A stretch of 64,000 bases of DNA, from the NCBI GenBank assembly GCA_022747635.1, contig JAKTNV010000002.1, forward strand, positions 3,324,001-3,388,000, in the 5' to 3' direction. The stretch is from Hetaerina americana (taxonomy: Eukaryota; Arthropoda; Insecta; Odonata; Calopterygidae). The notes beneath the pieces are model-generated. The model worked only from the letters and a program-made list of their open reading frames with translations. It had not been told where the DNA came from and made no database searches. Positions 30,190 to 42,739 of the stretch are shown piece by piece. Numbering within the stretch: position 1 is the stretch's first letter; each line of letters opens with the position of its first letter. The position numbers and the translations under genes were made by a program.

Positions 30190-33110
30190 AACTATATACT
30201 TATGTCGGCCATTTGAGGCATACCATAGATTTCACTGATCCGCAACTTTAAACTCGAAAATGCGTCTAATAAAGAAATTCCATAGGACATACGTGCCAAA
30301 TTGCAAAGTTATCACTGCATGTGATTATTTGACGAGCCTTAATTGATCAAAATCAGTTGGTATTATGGACGTAATATACATGTAGCTACGTAACGTAATC
30401 ATTTGATATTTTTGCGGAATAAATTTTGAATGACATTATCGTTTGATACATTAAAAAAATGGCATTTTGTAGAAAAGCCACTTTTGCTCGAACTATAATT
30501 TAAGGCTGATACAAGTGTACCTGCGTGTTGTCGGATAGTATTTCCCTGCCAGGAAGCTAGTCGTCAACCTTAAAAGCGGTAGGAATCATATTTTTATTGC
30601 TTTCCGATCATGCATATCATGGTACATTTACATTTAATACGGTTACATTTCAACACAATGAACATGCTTGAGAAAGAACACATGGATTTAATTATGTTCT
30701 AAAAACACAATGCACTACTATTGCTTTTCATTTAAAAATCCATTCCATGAATAATTACACTTCATTAAAAGGTTCTTGAGTTTCAATTATATAGAAAACA
30801 TCTCTACCTTACAATTGTCCTATGCTGATTTTAATTTAAAATAGAATTCCGTATTCAGATCTTATTTATTCAATGACTTGTGACATGAGCGATGTTTGCA
30901 GAGACAAGTGGATATGCACGGGCTGTGACAATGCTTTACAAAGCTCGAGTGCCAAAGATTTCTTTTTTCACAATTTCATACCAGCGCGTATTAGCTACCA
31001 CAAGCTATCCATTATGTAAAAATTATAATTATTAAACACGAGGTACTTATGAGTTATATGACTTAAAAAAGTGAACAGACTAATATGCAAATGTAACTAT
31101 TCAGTGAACATAAATAATCCGCGGCTGCTGTATTTCAATCGCTGGGAACTATCATTTCAACCAATGGCATTAATCGGAAGCATTTATTTTGTCAACCTTC
31201 CGTCAACTTGGATCGTCCATGCCCAAGGCATTAACTTCACTCTTCCCAAATGCTGCCGTAGAGTCAGAATGGCATCGCTCGTTACCGATGGCGTTTGCCG
31301 ATGCTATCGCCTGGCGCTTCTAGGGGATAACTTCCGATGCCGTTTGAAGAAAAGCATCGGGCGACTCGGAGTCAGGGGATTAACCCCCCCCCCTCACCAA
31401 GTATCTCTTTCGGATGTGCGTGGATCCCGAGTCAGTGCTGCTTATTCACATTCTCCAAAACCCGCAAATCCCCTCGACACGGCAAAACAAAACTCCAGAG
31501 ACTTTATTAGTGCCTGGGGAATCCCCTATCGTATCGCTCATCATCCCCTGGCTCTTCACACCCCTCGCGCGAGCTACCAATCACAAGCAGCAGCCAGGAG
31601 GAATGTTCCAACGACCCACTCGCTCGTGTTTCATCGCTTCCATCCATTCTCACTCCGGCATTCATCAACGCAACATGCTTCTCTGGTCTGCTTTCGCAGT
31701 GCCGATTCATAGACAATACCACAGGAATGTTTTCCCGTTTTGTTTTATGTTGGTCTCTGTATATTCTTGTGGCGCAGTTGTCTTTCTTCGATACACGGGA
31801 TTTCGAAGCCTGAAATCTTCTCTGTGGAATTGACATTCGTCGAGCTTCTGAATATTCTAAACACTGTGACTCGCTAAGAAGACGAAATCCGCGTGCTTTC
31901 ATCTCTCCCGAGAGCGCATATTCTGCCTGAGCTATTCTCTTTCGCACATGTACACGCATTTCAGCTCTCTTCCTATTGATTTTCTATTTATGTGGAGTAT
32001 ACAATACGTTCAAGGATATCCATCAAGTCTAAATGATTGTTCAAAGTGTCGAAGAATCATTATTCCTTCCCATTTTCCTCATTTTCTTCATGGGTATTTA
32101 TTTAAGATATTATTAAGAATAGTCTTCCTGTCAGGGTAGGTTTGCGATGGATCCGTTCACTAAGCAGGGCTACATTTCCAAGGCCCAATTAACACGACAC
32201 TTGATAAATACTCTAAGCCAGCATTAGAAAAAAAAATCTTCAACTCTCCTCTCTTCATTCCGTCCAGAATGCCCATTCATTCCCTCAATCTATCTGATAT
32301 ACTCCGCATTTTGACCCGTACCACAGTCGTCATCAGTCGATTGAAAGTCAATGTGCCCTACCACCACTGATTCTGAAATACACTCAAATAAATGCAAACC
32401 CTTAGCTAACTAAGCTTGGTCAAATGTATCTGACTTCATCATCTACCCACCAACTTTCATTCCTTCTGCAGCCCTTCCTACGCCCCTGTTCACTCAATTT
32501 AATCTTCGTGATTGTTGGGCAGCCCGGGTGGCAGTGGGCAATTCTGTATTACCCCCCTGACTCATTCGAACTCTCATTTTCTATAGTCTACTCTTTCAGG
32601 CTTCACTTCGTGGAAGTATTTAATATCCATTCTTAAAAGACTTTGCACTTTTCCATACATTTTTTCATTATAAGGTACAACGCATTTCACCGACATTCGG
32701 CATCATCGGGTACATGATGATGTATTTGATGATATCGCAAAGGAAAAGTACGAAGTCTTTTTAGGATGGATCTTATTTGCTAATCGCCGCACCTGGGCAG
32801 CCTCACGCATGTACGCGTGCATGTTTCGAATAAGCCGGCCATCCCTCCAGTCTTCTCATACGGGTATACTCTGAAACAAATTCATTTATTCTACCCAATT
32901 TGCTATGTTAAACGCCTTCTCGAAATCCACGGGGCAAACAAATGTATGCTGTTTGTACAAAACCTACCATACGAGTTAGTTATGTGCAATGTTTGCATCT
33001 TTCTTGAATACAGGTTCCGTTCAATCTGGACTGGTTCCAAAAATCAATATTATTGCAGTCATCATTACAATTACTTAATAATCTTCAAAATATAGTACAT
33101 TCCTCCTGCA
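30190..33110. other. No gene recognised; 31250-31960 is relatively GC- and CpG-rich
   Basis: A 213-codon plus frame (31071-31712) and a 150-codon minus frame (31959-31507) overlap, but neither shows a known motif. The local base composition could reflect a promoter or an undetected exon; nothing proves it. Confidence 0.4.
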
Positions 33111-33118
33111 TCCATCGA

Positions 33119-33823
33119 TACACTTAGTTCGGCGCGTCGGCCACTCGTCAAAAGCCCGCTGGAAGTCGGGTTACGGAATTCTGATGAGAGCCTTTGTCGT
33201 CGCCGCTTGAACCGCCTCAATGGAATCGAACCGATATCCTTTGTGCCCCTTTTGAGCTATCCTTTGAGGTAATAACGTTGTCGAGAAAATCTTCATCTTC
33301 CTGGACGCAGTCCAAAATTTCTTGCGAAATTTCCCCCGCGACAGTTTTGGTTCCTCGCTCAAGACTTTTGGCACCAGCTTCGCGCACACTTTCCTCATCG
33401 TAAGATCCTCTATAATAATGGTGTGGGCGGTTCCGATTGAAAGACCGGTCTCCTCACTGATAAGGGCGATGGTTAAACGCCTGTCAGAGTCCAAAACTTT
33501 TTTCACTTTGGCCACCGGAGCATCGGTTCGAGCGGTCGTTGGGCGTCCGACGCGGTGCTCGTCTTCGACGAGCTCCTGGCCTTCCTTAAACATTTTGCTC
33601 CACTCAAAACCTCTTGTGCGGCTTAAGGCATCATCCCCATAAGCCTGTTTAATGAGTTCAAGGGTCTCCGACGCAGATTTCCCGAGTTTAACGCAAAACT
33701 TCACAGCGTAGCGTTGCTCGACGGTGCGCTCCATGCTGGTGGGACGACACCACAAACAATCACACGGCACAAAAATCCACCTCCTGTCTCAACGCAAACC
33801 CGGAGGTGGCTGAACTAAAGTGC
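33119..33823 (-). mobile_element. mariner element, internally deleted
   Basis: The minus frame 33770-33171 begins at MERTVEQRYAVKFCVKLGKS, the HTH, and continues through GRPTTARTDAPVAKVKKVL and GTAHTIIIEDLTMRKVCAKL. It then jumps to the C-terminal GHKGYRFDSIEAVQAATT, so the catalytic D-D-D core is missing. Ends read roughly CACTTAGTTCGGC and the reverse CACTTTAGTTCAGCC; boundaries are approximate. A different mariner lineage from the 2014 and 48415 copies. Confidence 0.75.
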
Positions 33824-33829
33824 GCCTGA

Positions 33830-36800
33830 GTGGTGGGGGACCCCTCTACCGAGCCGACCGGTCGGACCCCCATCCATCTCTTCGTTGAGGCTAGAGCGAG
33901 CCAGTCGCGATACTTATTGTACGGACCCTGTATCTTCCCTTTAAATTATTACTTTCCCGTCTTTTGGATATTTCAAGGTTACTTCCTGACCGTTATTTCT
34001 CCTTCCCGTAAAGTGCACCCCCTTCATTCTCTCTCTCTCTCTCTCTCTCCGTACCCCCTCCAGATCCTCAAAATGCTCTCCCCGCCACAAACCATGTCTT
34101 ATTAGTCTCTCCTCTAAGTTTATCATCAATAGCCTACCTTATTGCATATTCCAAGTTTGTGTTGAGGAAAAATATTGAGATTTTTCATCTTTTTTCAGAT
34201 CCCAAATTGTGTTACCTTCTATCCTCCTTCCGTTTTTTCTCCCAAGTATTTTGATTTATTTTCCATGGATTTGCTAATTTTATTGTCTTTATAAATGCCG
34301 AGTATTTTCAACAGCGTTATCATTTTGCTCTTTACATTTTATCGAAGGACATTCTCCAAACCCACGGATATCACATGCAAAACCTTGTTTATGTGTTCTC
34401 AGTGTAAAATTCATCAGATTGCTAATTTATTTTCTGTGTTTTTTTTAATTATAATTGGTTTTCTCACAAGTTGTGCTCGATTTTATCTCATGGGATTAGT
34501 GCTAGCGTTTAAGTTTACATAAAACACAAAAATCCAGGTTCAATGCTTATCGGATCTTTTGGATCCCATTGCAATTATTACTTTTTTCTCTAAGACTTAC
34601 AATATTCATGTACTTTAGTGCCCTTCTGTACTTTACTGGCAACCATCATACACCTTTAAATAGGCAGTACATAATTATTTTCCACGAACGATGTACCCAT
34701 CAAGTTTGCTTAAAGAATATATACATACGTATCTGGCACAAAATATTTTCTGATTTGCTCATTTATTATTTGATTAATCATTTTTAGTCATGCCATATTG
34801 AAAGTTCGTAGGAAATATAAAACATTTCCATAAAGGACAGCTTCCATTCTAAGGAATTGGATATTGGATTCCTCTCCAATAGGAGGAAGCAACCCCGAAA
34901 AGTAATCAATACTTGGCTGGAATGAATTGGCTTGATAAAAATTAACTGAGTGAATGTAATCAAGGCTTAAAAAGCAAACCGAAACAAAACATTACCTTCG
35001 AATAGGTTCTTTGTTTATTCAAACCGGCAGGGAAGTTCTCAGCATCACAATTATAAGACAAATAGCGGTGAAATCAATTACCATTTGTTTAGAAAATAAT
35101 ATGACTTCCAGCAACACTTTCGTCCTTTTGCTGAGCTCGTCCAAAGGAAAGCCACTTGGAAAGCGAGCAGCCGGACAACGGAGTCCCTCAACGAAATACA
35201 AATTGACGATGCATTTCGGGCCTCCCTCGACCGTAATGAAACAGAAACAATGGAGCACCGTTTGTTAAAATTTGACGAATCACGCCACTCAAGCACATTC
35301 GAATCCTTCAATTTGTCACCTGTGAATACGGTGAGGCTCACATTTTTATCACGGTCCTTAAACTTGCGTGCACTGTGAAAACGAATGCCAGAGTAATAAC
35401 ATTCTAGAGAAAAAGTTTTCAAAAAGATAGCGGACAATTTACGCCTCGATTCTCGGGCACTCCTCGAGTGCAGAAAATGCTCTCGTGCCTGGCCCAATCA
35501 TCTACCATTTTTTGAAAAACCCGTTAATGCACGTTTTCCCCTCCCCTCACATTTCCTCGGTCCCTCCTCCGGCCAGGTCACCCTCCGTGCTTTTCGTCAC
35601 CCGCAGGCACTTGGCGAGCGACTATGATTGCGCCTGGAGCGGATGGAGACCTCCATCTCTCACCCAACTTACCACGCTCCGCTCTTCCCAACAGGAGACA
35701 AAACACCGGGGCTCAGAAGATGCGTCCCGAACAAGCGAGCGGAGGAAAAACGTGAGGGCGACGAGAGAGGGAGGAAGGAAATACTATCGAAACAAAGCGA
35801 ATCGCGGCCATGTTTCAGTTTGCGAGATAAGTCCTCGTGTTCTGATTTACGCCGTCAAATTATGGAATTGGATCCGATGGAGGGAAGGCAATGGGAACAT
35901 TGTGTTGCTTGTGGGGAACTTATAGGAGAGCCCATACCTATGCTCCCGATTATATTGTGAAAGTTTTTTCTCAAAACGATTATAATCTTGATTGCCTCAT
36001 GTGTTATTTTAACTTGACTTTTCTCCGAATGTCTTCCGTTCCTAATCTTCCATTAATGATTATCGTCACGAGTAGTTATGAATCTTAAGGCATGAAATTA
36101 ATCTGTTTCTTTTTTCCTTGATGCGCATTTTGTTCCACGGGGAATTCTTCCCTTCTCTTTTCCCGCATGACGCATTTTCGTTCGCTTCTAATACTTTGCT
36201 CGGTTGCATCAGTTGCCTCCAGAAAAAGTTTCCAGACTTTTATATTTAATTTTTATTGCTTTTCCTATTGTCTGTGTTTCTAATCCATATTGTGTAACAC
36301 GATCATATATTTTTTTGTTTTCAGTCTTAGATTTCTGGAGCCCAGTAGTTTTCTCTTTTCCATGAACGCCTTCGTCCCTATTACGCCTCGTTTTGATGCG
36401 TCCTATTCCGCCTTGGTTTCGAACTACACGAACACATTCACTCGTCATAGTTTTTCTCTTATTGAAACAAACTCCCTGTTTGATGTTCTCGGGATTACAA
36501 TAAAAAAAATTTCTTTTACTAAATATTGAATCCTTTGAGCACTTACACTCTTGGATTCCTTCAGTCGACATTATTAGCTGGCATTCTGGGTTAATCTCAT
36601 GGCCGGAGAGTCAGTAGCTGTACGGATATGGTTTCTATTTTGTCTTGATTTCTCGATTCCGGTCAACAACCTGAAGTTTTTGATTGAATTATTGACGTTT
36701 GGTTTGAGTAAATTATTTTTATTCTAGTTGGCTTAATTTACTTGTATTATCCTTCGGCTGTGATTTGCGGATATACTACGTGATTGATTTCTGTGTGTTC

Positions 36801-37605
36801 TTTAAATGTTACTTCTTTTGTTGAATGCATTCCTGGTGTTAAAAAATATCACATTGCACTCAAAACTACGACATTCATTTTTAAAAATACAAGGAATGTA
36901 TTGTGCAATGACTTTTCTTGCACATGAAACTTGACCGCTACTAATGACAAACTGCCACTAATGACAAACTCAACGCTGTTTCCGTAGTTCTTTTGATTTT
37001 CTTCCTGTTTTGAGGTAGATTTTCTCCAGTTTTCCCTCATTGTTTCGATAATTATTCCTTTTTGTATTTTTGACGAAATATGCAACATACCTATGTGATA
37101 TTTGATACTTAATATATTTTTTCATATTTCATATTTATATTTAAATATGCGTTAGTTTTTCTGGGTCGCTACCAATATTTTTTTCTCCAAATACGATGGC
37201 AATACGAGCATGAACCGCAATATACGATAATTGTTCTTTCGTACGAGTATAATTACTCGTATCTAATTATCGTGGCTGTTTTCATCAATTTGTTAGGTAT
37301 ATCTTACTTTTTCTCTCAGTGCTTTACAATTAAGTTTTTTTAAACTTACTAAGTCCTTTGAAACTATTGCCTAATTTCATCTCAAGGATATTTTCATCTG
37401 ATCAAATTCGCTTCATTATATGTGTGCTGTCATTGATCGTCGCCTTCCGGAAAGAAGCTTTTAAAACGAGACGCAAGTTAATCTACGAAGAAAATATCGC
37501 CAAAGAGGTTTTCGTATTTGTCGAAAACTTGTTCATTAAAACTATATGTAAATAAAGGCTCTCAGGTTTTACCAGCGTATGGTATTCAAGAAGTTCTCTC
37601 GGGTT
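33830..37605. other. No gene recognised; (CT)n at 34029-34050
   Basis: The 34029-34050 microsatellite is clear. 35480-35960 is GC-richer with open frames on both strands but no motif. No splice-supported exon was found. Confidence 0.45.
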
Positions 37606-37609
37606 TCCC

Positions 37610-37925
37610 GCCGGGTCAGGTTGCAGTACACCGACGTTTCGATGGCTGACTCTGCCATCGTCTTCAGGGTGAAGTTCAGAGCATAAAAAAGGCCTGGTAT
37701 TTATACTTTCCGCCAAGCCTCAGGTGTGCCCTGATTGGTCGGAAGCGTTAACGTGCTCCGCTACAGCCAATCGGGTGCGTTCCCGTGCATTTTTCATTTT
37801 CTTTAGCACTGGCTTCCAAGTGTTACTGATTTGGAAGCCGTTGTCTCTGTTGAAAGTGTTGGTGCCTAGTCGGATTTCAACGGCTTCTTTCTCCACGCCA
37901 ACGGCTACTGGGATCGCGTAAGTTG
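37610..37925 (-). mobile_element. Penelope-like element 3' end (GIY-YIG C-terminus plus hammerhead)
   Basis: The minus frame 37920-37720 reads VEKEAVEIRLGTNTFNRDNG and continues FQISNTWKPVLKKMKN to a TGA at 37720. EAxEIxL...NxFNRxxGFxxSxTWxP is the usual C-terminal signature of the Penelope GIY-YIG endonuclease ORF. A hammerhead-like module starts 53 bp after the stop, as expected for the element's non-coding end. The rest of the ORF is missing; RTE sequence begins at about 37972. Confidence 0.75.
37633..37667 (-). ncRNA. Hammerhead-like motif C, next to a Penelope ORF end
   Basis: On minus from 37667: CTGAAGA, one extra C, stem II GATGGC/GCCATC (6 bp, loop of 7), GAAAC, GTC. Stem III is the palindrome ACGT with no loop, possible only between two molecules. 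The cleavage triplet GTC ends at 37633. Its position just after the GIY-YIG stop ties the motif family to Penelope-like elements. Confidence 0.5.
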
Positions 37926-37969
37926 GCAGAGTTGAAGGCAGGGCAAGTGTGTGGAGCGCATTGCGCTCG

Positions 37970-38012
37970 GCTATGCTGAAGACTGTGATAGAGGGGAGGA
38001 CGCCGTGGGAGC
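37970..38012 (+). mobile_element. Short RTE 3' fragment
   Basis: CTGAAGACTGTGATAGAGGG plus GAGGAC matches the RTE region at 42517-42540. It is only ~40 bp and adjoins the Penelope fragment. Confidence 0.45.
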
Positions 38013-38965
38013 CAAATAATGGGAGAATGATGCATTAGGCACGCCTTGGATGGAATCAAGGGGAGTGCGAAGAAGGTGTATCGGTCGAAAAAAAGGTTTC
38101 TTTTGCCGATTATGGTTTGTCATCGTTAAATGCGGTATTTAGACACTCGGGCAGGCCCCTGGGCCAATCAAATATCTATTTTGATCGGTAGGCTAGTACT
38201 TGTTTCATTAACAATTTCTGTATCAGAAAATATTTATCAGATAGCATTTTAAAATAATCCTGGACTTCGTCATGTGGGTACTTTACCCTAAAACAATGGG
38301 CGCACGGTGATGAAGAAATTTAATTAGCTCTAAGGGAACATTAACCATAATTATCAGATCAGAGCTACCAAGAGCAAGAACTCTGCCTAAAATATTACTT
38401 TCTACCTACTAACCAACTGCGGGATCAAACTTCACCACACACCCTAATTGTTTCGGTAACTGTAAACAGATAAAAATTGCCCACTCACACCCACCAACTC
38501 GAGGCAAAAAATAAGCGTTTGAGCTAGTTTCAGAGTTAGGGACTTTATTGTTTATATTTTAAATTAAATCGCAAAGTAGTTTTATTTTATAACTGGGAAT
38601 AAATGTACTTTGCAACTAACTTTCCACATTCCTTAAAAACTAGAACAGAGCATTGCCGAAATGACATTGTTTCGGATGCACAACGGTACGCATTTACGGA
38701 AGACGCACATTTAGGTATGTTACACACTTGTTATCAAAATGTACTGATCGAAAAACAGCATTCGAACAAAGCGGGCGCTCAAAACCGCTGGATACACGTA
38801 CTATCTGCTCAGCCGGACGTCAACTTGAATGCGACGCCGGTAAGGCAGAAGAGAAGGAAGGGCCGATAAGAGGGGGGGGGAGGCCTAAGCTATCTTCCTC
38901 TACGTCATGTTCGTTTTCTGTGTCTAACTTACTTTGTTGGTCTAAGTTACTTACCATACGGTTCT
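38013..38965. other. No gene recognised
   Basis: Incidental ORFs only; a poly-G run lies at 38873-38881. Confidence 0.5.
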
Positions 38966-38968
38966 TCT

Positions 38969-39036
38969 ATATATATATATACACACACATACATATATAC
39001 ATATACATATATATATAATTACATATATATATATAC

Positions 39037-39109
<73 letters not shown>

Positions 39110-39110
39110 C
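38969..39110. repeat. Compound (TA)n/(CA)n microsatellite
   Basis: Interleaved TA, CACA and TACA units, then a long pure TA stretch from about 39042 to 39104. Left border of the second short Penelope-like element. Confidence 0.95.
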
Positions 39111-39324
39111 GAAGACATCAAAAGATCATCATCATATATTCATCTGAAGACATAAAAGTAAACATTACTGATTTATTATTATTGATTACTTCTATATCTT
39201 CAGATGAAGACGGATTGTTTCCGTCGAAATATCAAGAAATAACGTGTGAGTGTTCTTCTTTTTTTTGTGTTTCTATATTGTGTTACTGTGTATTGTACTT
39301 CGGCACCGTGTTGCGTCTACGAAA

Positions 39325-39326
<2 letters not shown>
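39111..39326 (+). mobile_element. Short Penelope-like/hammerhead element between two (TA)n arrays, copy 2
   Basis: Same block order as 22943-23132: hammerhead-like segment (39205-39233), GTGAGTGTTCTTC, TTTGTGTTTCTATATT, CTTCGGCACCG, then TA repeats. A second, partial CTGAAGACAT copy lies at 39144. Its right array directly abuts the 5' end of the RTE LINE. Confidence 0.55.
39205..39233 (+). ncRNA. Hammerhead-like motif D (degenerate)
   Basis: TGAAGA overlaps a stem GACGGA/TCCGTC, followed by GAAAT-ATC: palindromic stem III (ATAT) and an ATC triplet. The leading C of the first box is A here, and G8-A9 fall inside the stem, so it is the least canonical of the set. Confidence 0.3.

Positions 39327-39390
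<64 letters not shown>
39327..39390. repeat. (TA)n microsatellite with TATG end
   Basis: About 27 TA units turning into TGTATGTAT. The RTE LINE starts at the next base. Confidence 0.96.
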
Positions 39391-42300
39391 CCCTCACCGG
39401 ACTACAACCTTGACGTGGTGAAGAGGAAGGTGCTTGTGCGTTCCGATGACCCGTAGAGCTGTGCTGGCGGGAGTAATAATAATTGCTCCTGGTAGGGTCA
39501 CCCATGCCAGATAGGTCGAAGGTTAGGAGCCGGACGAAAGGTAGTCCACGCAGCGTCTGTTCCTCAGTGAGGCGGCTGCAAAGGCGTCTGACCCCAGTGG
39601 GGCGGCCAGTCAGTGATGGTGTCACGTTAAAAACAATATTGAGGAAGGCAACGGGAAACCACCACATTATCATTCCCAAGATAAATATTATGGTCAATAA
39701 AGAGATTTTGAGTCCTGGCAACTACGGGGCTCGGCCCAATCGGCCGTGTGTCGTGCCCGGCAGCGGGGGAGGCAAGGCTTCCGCGGTTGTGATCCCACGA
39801 AACCCTTGCACGGGAAAACCGGCAGCAGCAGGACAGAAGACGCAGAAGAGGACCGTATTAACTAGAATAGGAACGTGGAATGTTAGGACAAGGATGAGAA
39901 CAGGGAAACTGGAGAATATTAAACGTGAGATGGAAAGGAGAAAAATAGATATTTTAGGTCTATGCGAGGTGAGATGGAAGGATAGCGGGGATTACTGGAG
40001 TAATAATTATAGAATAATACACAGCGGTGGGGACGAGAGCCAACGTGGGGTGGCCATAGTATTAAATGAAGAGGTAGGAAGAAGCGTAGTCAACATAGAG
40101 CAGGTAACGGATAGATTATTACTAGTAAAGATAAAAGCAGAACCGACGAACTTGTTTATTATTCAGTTGTACTTACCACCGAGCAACCCCAAGGGAGAAG
40201 AGGTGGACGACATTTGATCAGTTAGAGGACATAATCGCGTGTGTTCCTGGAGGGAAACATTTGATAGTGATGGGGGATTGGAATACGACGGTAGGCGAAG
40301 CAAGGTCTATGCGGTCGGAGACTACGGTTTAGGCAGGAGGAATGACCGCAGGGAGAAAGCAGTTGAGTTCTGCAGGAGACAGGGCTTAGTCATCACAAAC
40401 ATCTGGTTTAGGCACCACAAAAGACGCAAGTATACATGGAAAATGCCAGGTGACTCAGAAAGGTATCAGCTAGATTATATCCTGGTTAGACACAGGTTTA
40501 GGAACAATGTGTTATATTCTCACAGCTTCCCGGGAGCGGATGCGGACTCCGACCACAATTTAGTTGTTATGAAATGTAGCGTCCGTTTCAAAAAGATAAG
40601 GCAGGGTCGGCGGGTTAGAAAATGGAATGTGGAAGCACTAAATGGTTTGAAAAGGAAGCAATACAAACAGGCGGTAGAGGAAATCATGGATGATGGTAAA
40701 GGTCTTAGTACTATCGAAGAAAAATGGGAAAGTATCAAGGAAGGGTTGTCTAAATCCGCAAAAGACACAATTGGAACCGTTAATGCTAAAAGGACTAGGA
40801 AACCATAGATCACGGATGAGATAATTACAAAGATGAATGAGCGGCGAAAATGGAAGAATGTAAATACAGAATTAGGCAAAATGAAGTACAAAGAATTGAA
40901 CAATAAATTTAGGCGGGCAACAAGTAAAGCAAAAGAAGCATGGTGGAAGACGCCGTGCGAGGATATGGAAATTCTGTAGAGGAAGGGTGAAATCGGTGCG
41001 CTGCACAGCAAAGTTAAATCTTTAGTGGGAATTAAGAAAGGGAGATCCGGGTAAGCCGGGTAAGATAAAAGTTGGCGTAGGAAAGATCCAAGAGAGATGG
41101 AAGGAGTATTTAGAAGAACTGTATAGTAAAGAACTTAGACCAACAAAGTTAGACATTGAGAAAGAAAATGACGTAGAGGAAGACAGCTTAGGTCCGGGCA
41201 TACTAGACGATGAAATAAAAGGGCATTAAGGCAGATGAAACTAAATAAGGATGTGGGGGTGGATAACAGTCCCGCGGAACTATTGAAATGTTTAGGAAAA
41301 CGTGGGAGTAAGAGGCTATATGGGCTGATTCGTAGTATTTATGAGGAGGGAATCTGGCCGGAATACTTTGTGAGATCAGTTTTAGTTCCTGTTCCGAAAA
41401 AGGTAAAGGCTACATCATGTGAGGACTACAGGACGATAAGTTTGATATCCCACGCAGCTAAAGTTGTTATCAGGATCATAAAGAAAAGGTTAGAGAATAG
41501 GGCCAGTGACTACTTAGGGGATCATCAGTTTGGGTTTAGGAAGGGGAGAGGTACGCATGATGCCATTGCAGTAAAGAGATTATTAATCGAGAGCAATATA
41601 GAATACAACCAGGAGGTATTTGCCTGTTTCGTAGATTTCGATAAAGCGTTTGTTAGAATGAATTGGGAAAAACTAATCGGTATATTGCAGAAAATAGGAA
41701 TAGATTGAAGGGAAAGGAGGCTAATCCGCAACCTGTACATGTCTCAGACTTCTCAGGTGCGGGTGGGAAACAGGGAGTCCGGATGGGCAGTGTTAGGACC
41801 GGGTTTAAGGCAAAGTTGCCTATTATCACCGTTGCTGGTCAACCTTTATGCAGAGGAAATTATCCAAGAGGCATGGGAAGAACTGGAGGTAGGAATGAGA
41901 GTGGGCGGGGAATTCGTAAAATCAGTTAGGTTTGCTGATGACCAAGCTTTAGTTTGTCAGTCAGCCAAGGGGTTGCAAGCATTGCTGAGTGAATTGGAAA
42001 TTCAGTGCGACAGGTATGGGATGAGAATCAATATTAATAAAACAAAGGTTCTGCGATTTTCTAGAAAGAAAAAGGCTAAGCTAAACATTAAAATAGGAGG
42101 GCAAAAACTAGAGCAGGGAGAACAGTTTACGTATCTCGGTAGTGTTTTGGACCAACACGGTCAAAGTAGTAGGGACGTAAGGAGAAGAATTGCGCTAGGC
42201 GAAGAGGCTTTCACAAGGAGGAGGGAGTTGATGACGGCGACGTTGAGTAAGGATGTTAAGAAAAGACTCGTAAAAACTTTGATATGGAGCGTAGCTATGT

Positions 42301-42739
42301 ACGGTGCGGAAACGTGGTCATTGAAGCAGGAGGATAGACGTAGACTGGAGGCCTTTGAAATGTGGGTGTGGAGAAGAATGGAGAAGGTGAAATGGACAGA
42401 GAAGAAAACGAATGAGGAAGTACTTGGTATGGTGGGCGAAGAGAGGGGTTTGTTGGGAGAAATGCAATGGAGGCAGGACAAGTGGATGAAGGGGTTGTTG
42501 ACCGGCAGTGGGATGTTGAAGACTGTAATTGAGGGGAGATTGTTAGGCAAACGAGGAAAGGGGAGGAACAGGATAGGGAATTCGGACGGGTTGAAGGGAG
42601 GAAGAAGGTACTCAGAGATGAAGAGGGACCTGATGTAGAGTGGGAAGTTGTGTTTTGCTAGGGGCCACAAATTGTTGAATTAGTTATTTTGCCCGTCCAA
42701 AAACCTACCTTAACTGGTAGATTATCTAATAATAATAAT
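39391..42739 (+). mobile_element. RTE-clade LINE, near full length, best copy in window
   Basis: It begins CCCTCACCGGACTACAACC, TTGACGTGGTGAAG, a usual 5' end for this group, and ends with a short (TAA)n tail after AGATTATC, the typical RTE 3' end. One ORF carries the endonuclease and reverse transcriptase. At least five other pieces of the same family lie in the window (14060, 19165, 25990, 26990, 53265), so it has been a major colonist. Inserted between a (TA)n array and a tandem satellite. Confidence 0.88.
39483..42638 (+). pseudogene. RTE ORF2-like polyprotein: APE endonuclease + reverse transcriptase, disrupted
   Basis: The endonuclease nicks target DNA and the RT copies the RNA from the nick. 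Seen: APE endonuclease with IGTWNVRTRMRTGKL and ILGLCEVRWKDSGDY (from ~39870). A GDWN segment is readable only in a shifted frame near 40270, between two compensating frameshifts (~40205 and ~40310). Then LDYILVRHRFRN and SDHNLVV. RT: PVPKKVKATSCEDYRTISLI, DHQFGFRKGRGTHDAI, FVDFDKAFVRMNW, LRQSCLLSPLLVNLYAEEI and the catalytic FADDQALVCQ (~41930). C-terminus: FTYLGSVLDQHGQS, AETWSLKQEDRRRLEAFEMW and WRRMEKVKWTEKK. Nonsense codons at 40806 and 41706 look like Trp TGG changed to TAG and TGA. The linker around 41000-41230 has further shifts. Confidence 0.88.

Noticed and set aside
31071..31959. 213- and 150-codon overlapping frames on opposite strands
   Set aside because: Both are open because the region is GC-rich; no domain, codon pattern or splice context favours either.
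42161..42670. 169-codon minus-strand frame in the RTE, resembling the frame at 53318-53668
   Set aside because: Antisense of the RTE C-terminus; the similarity between the two frames reflects shared LINE sequence.
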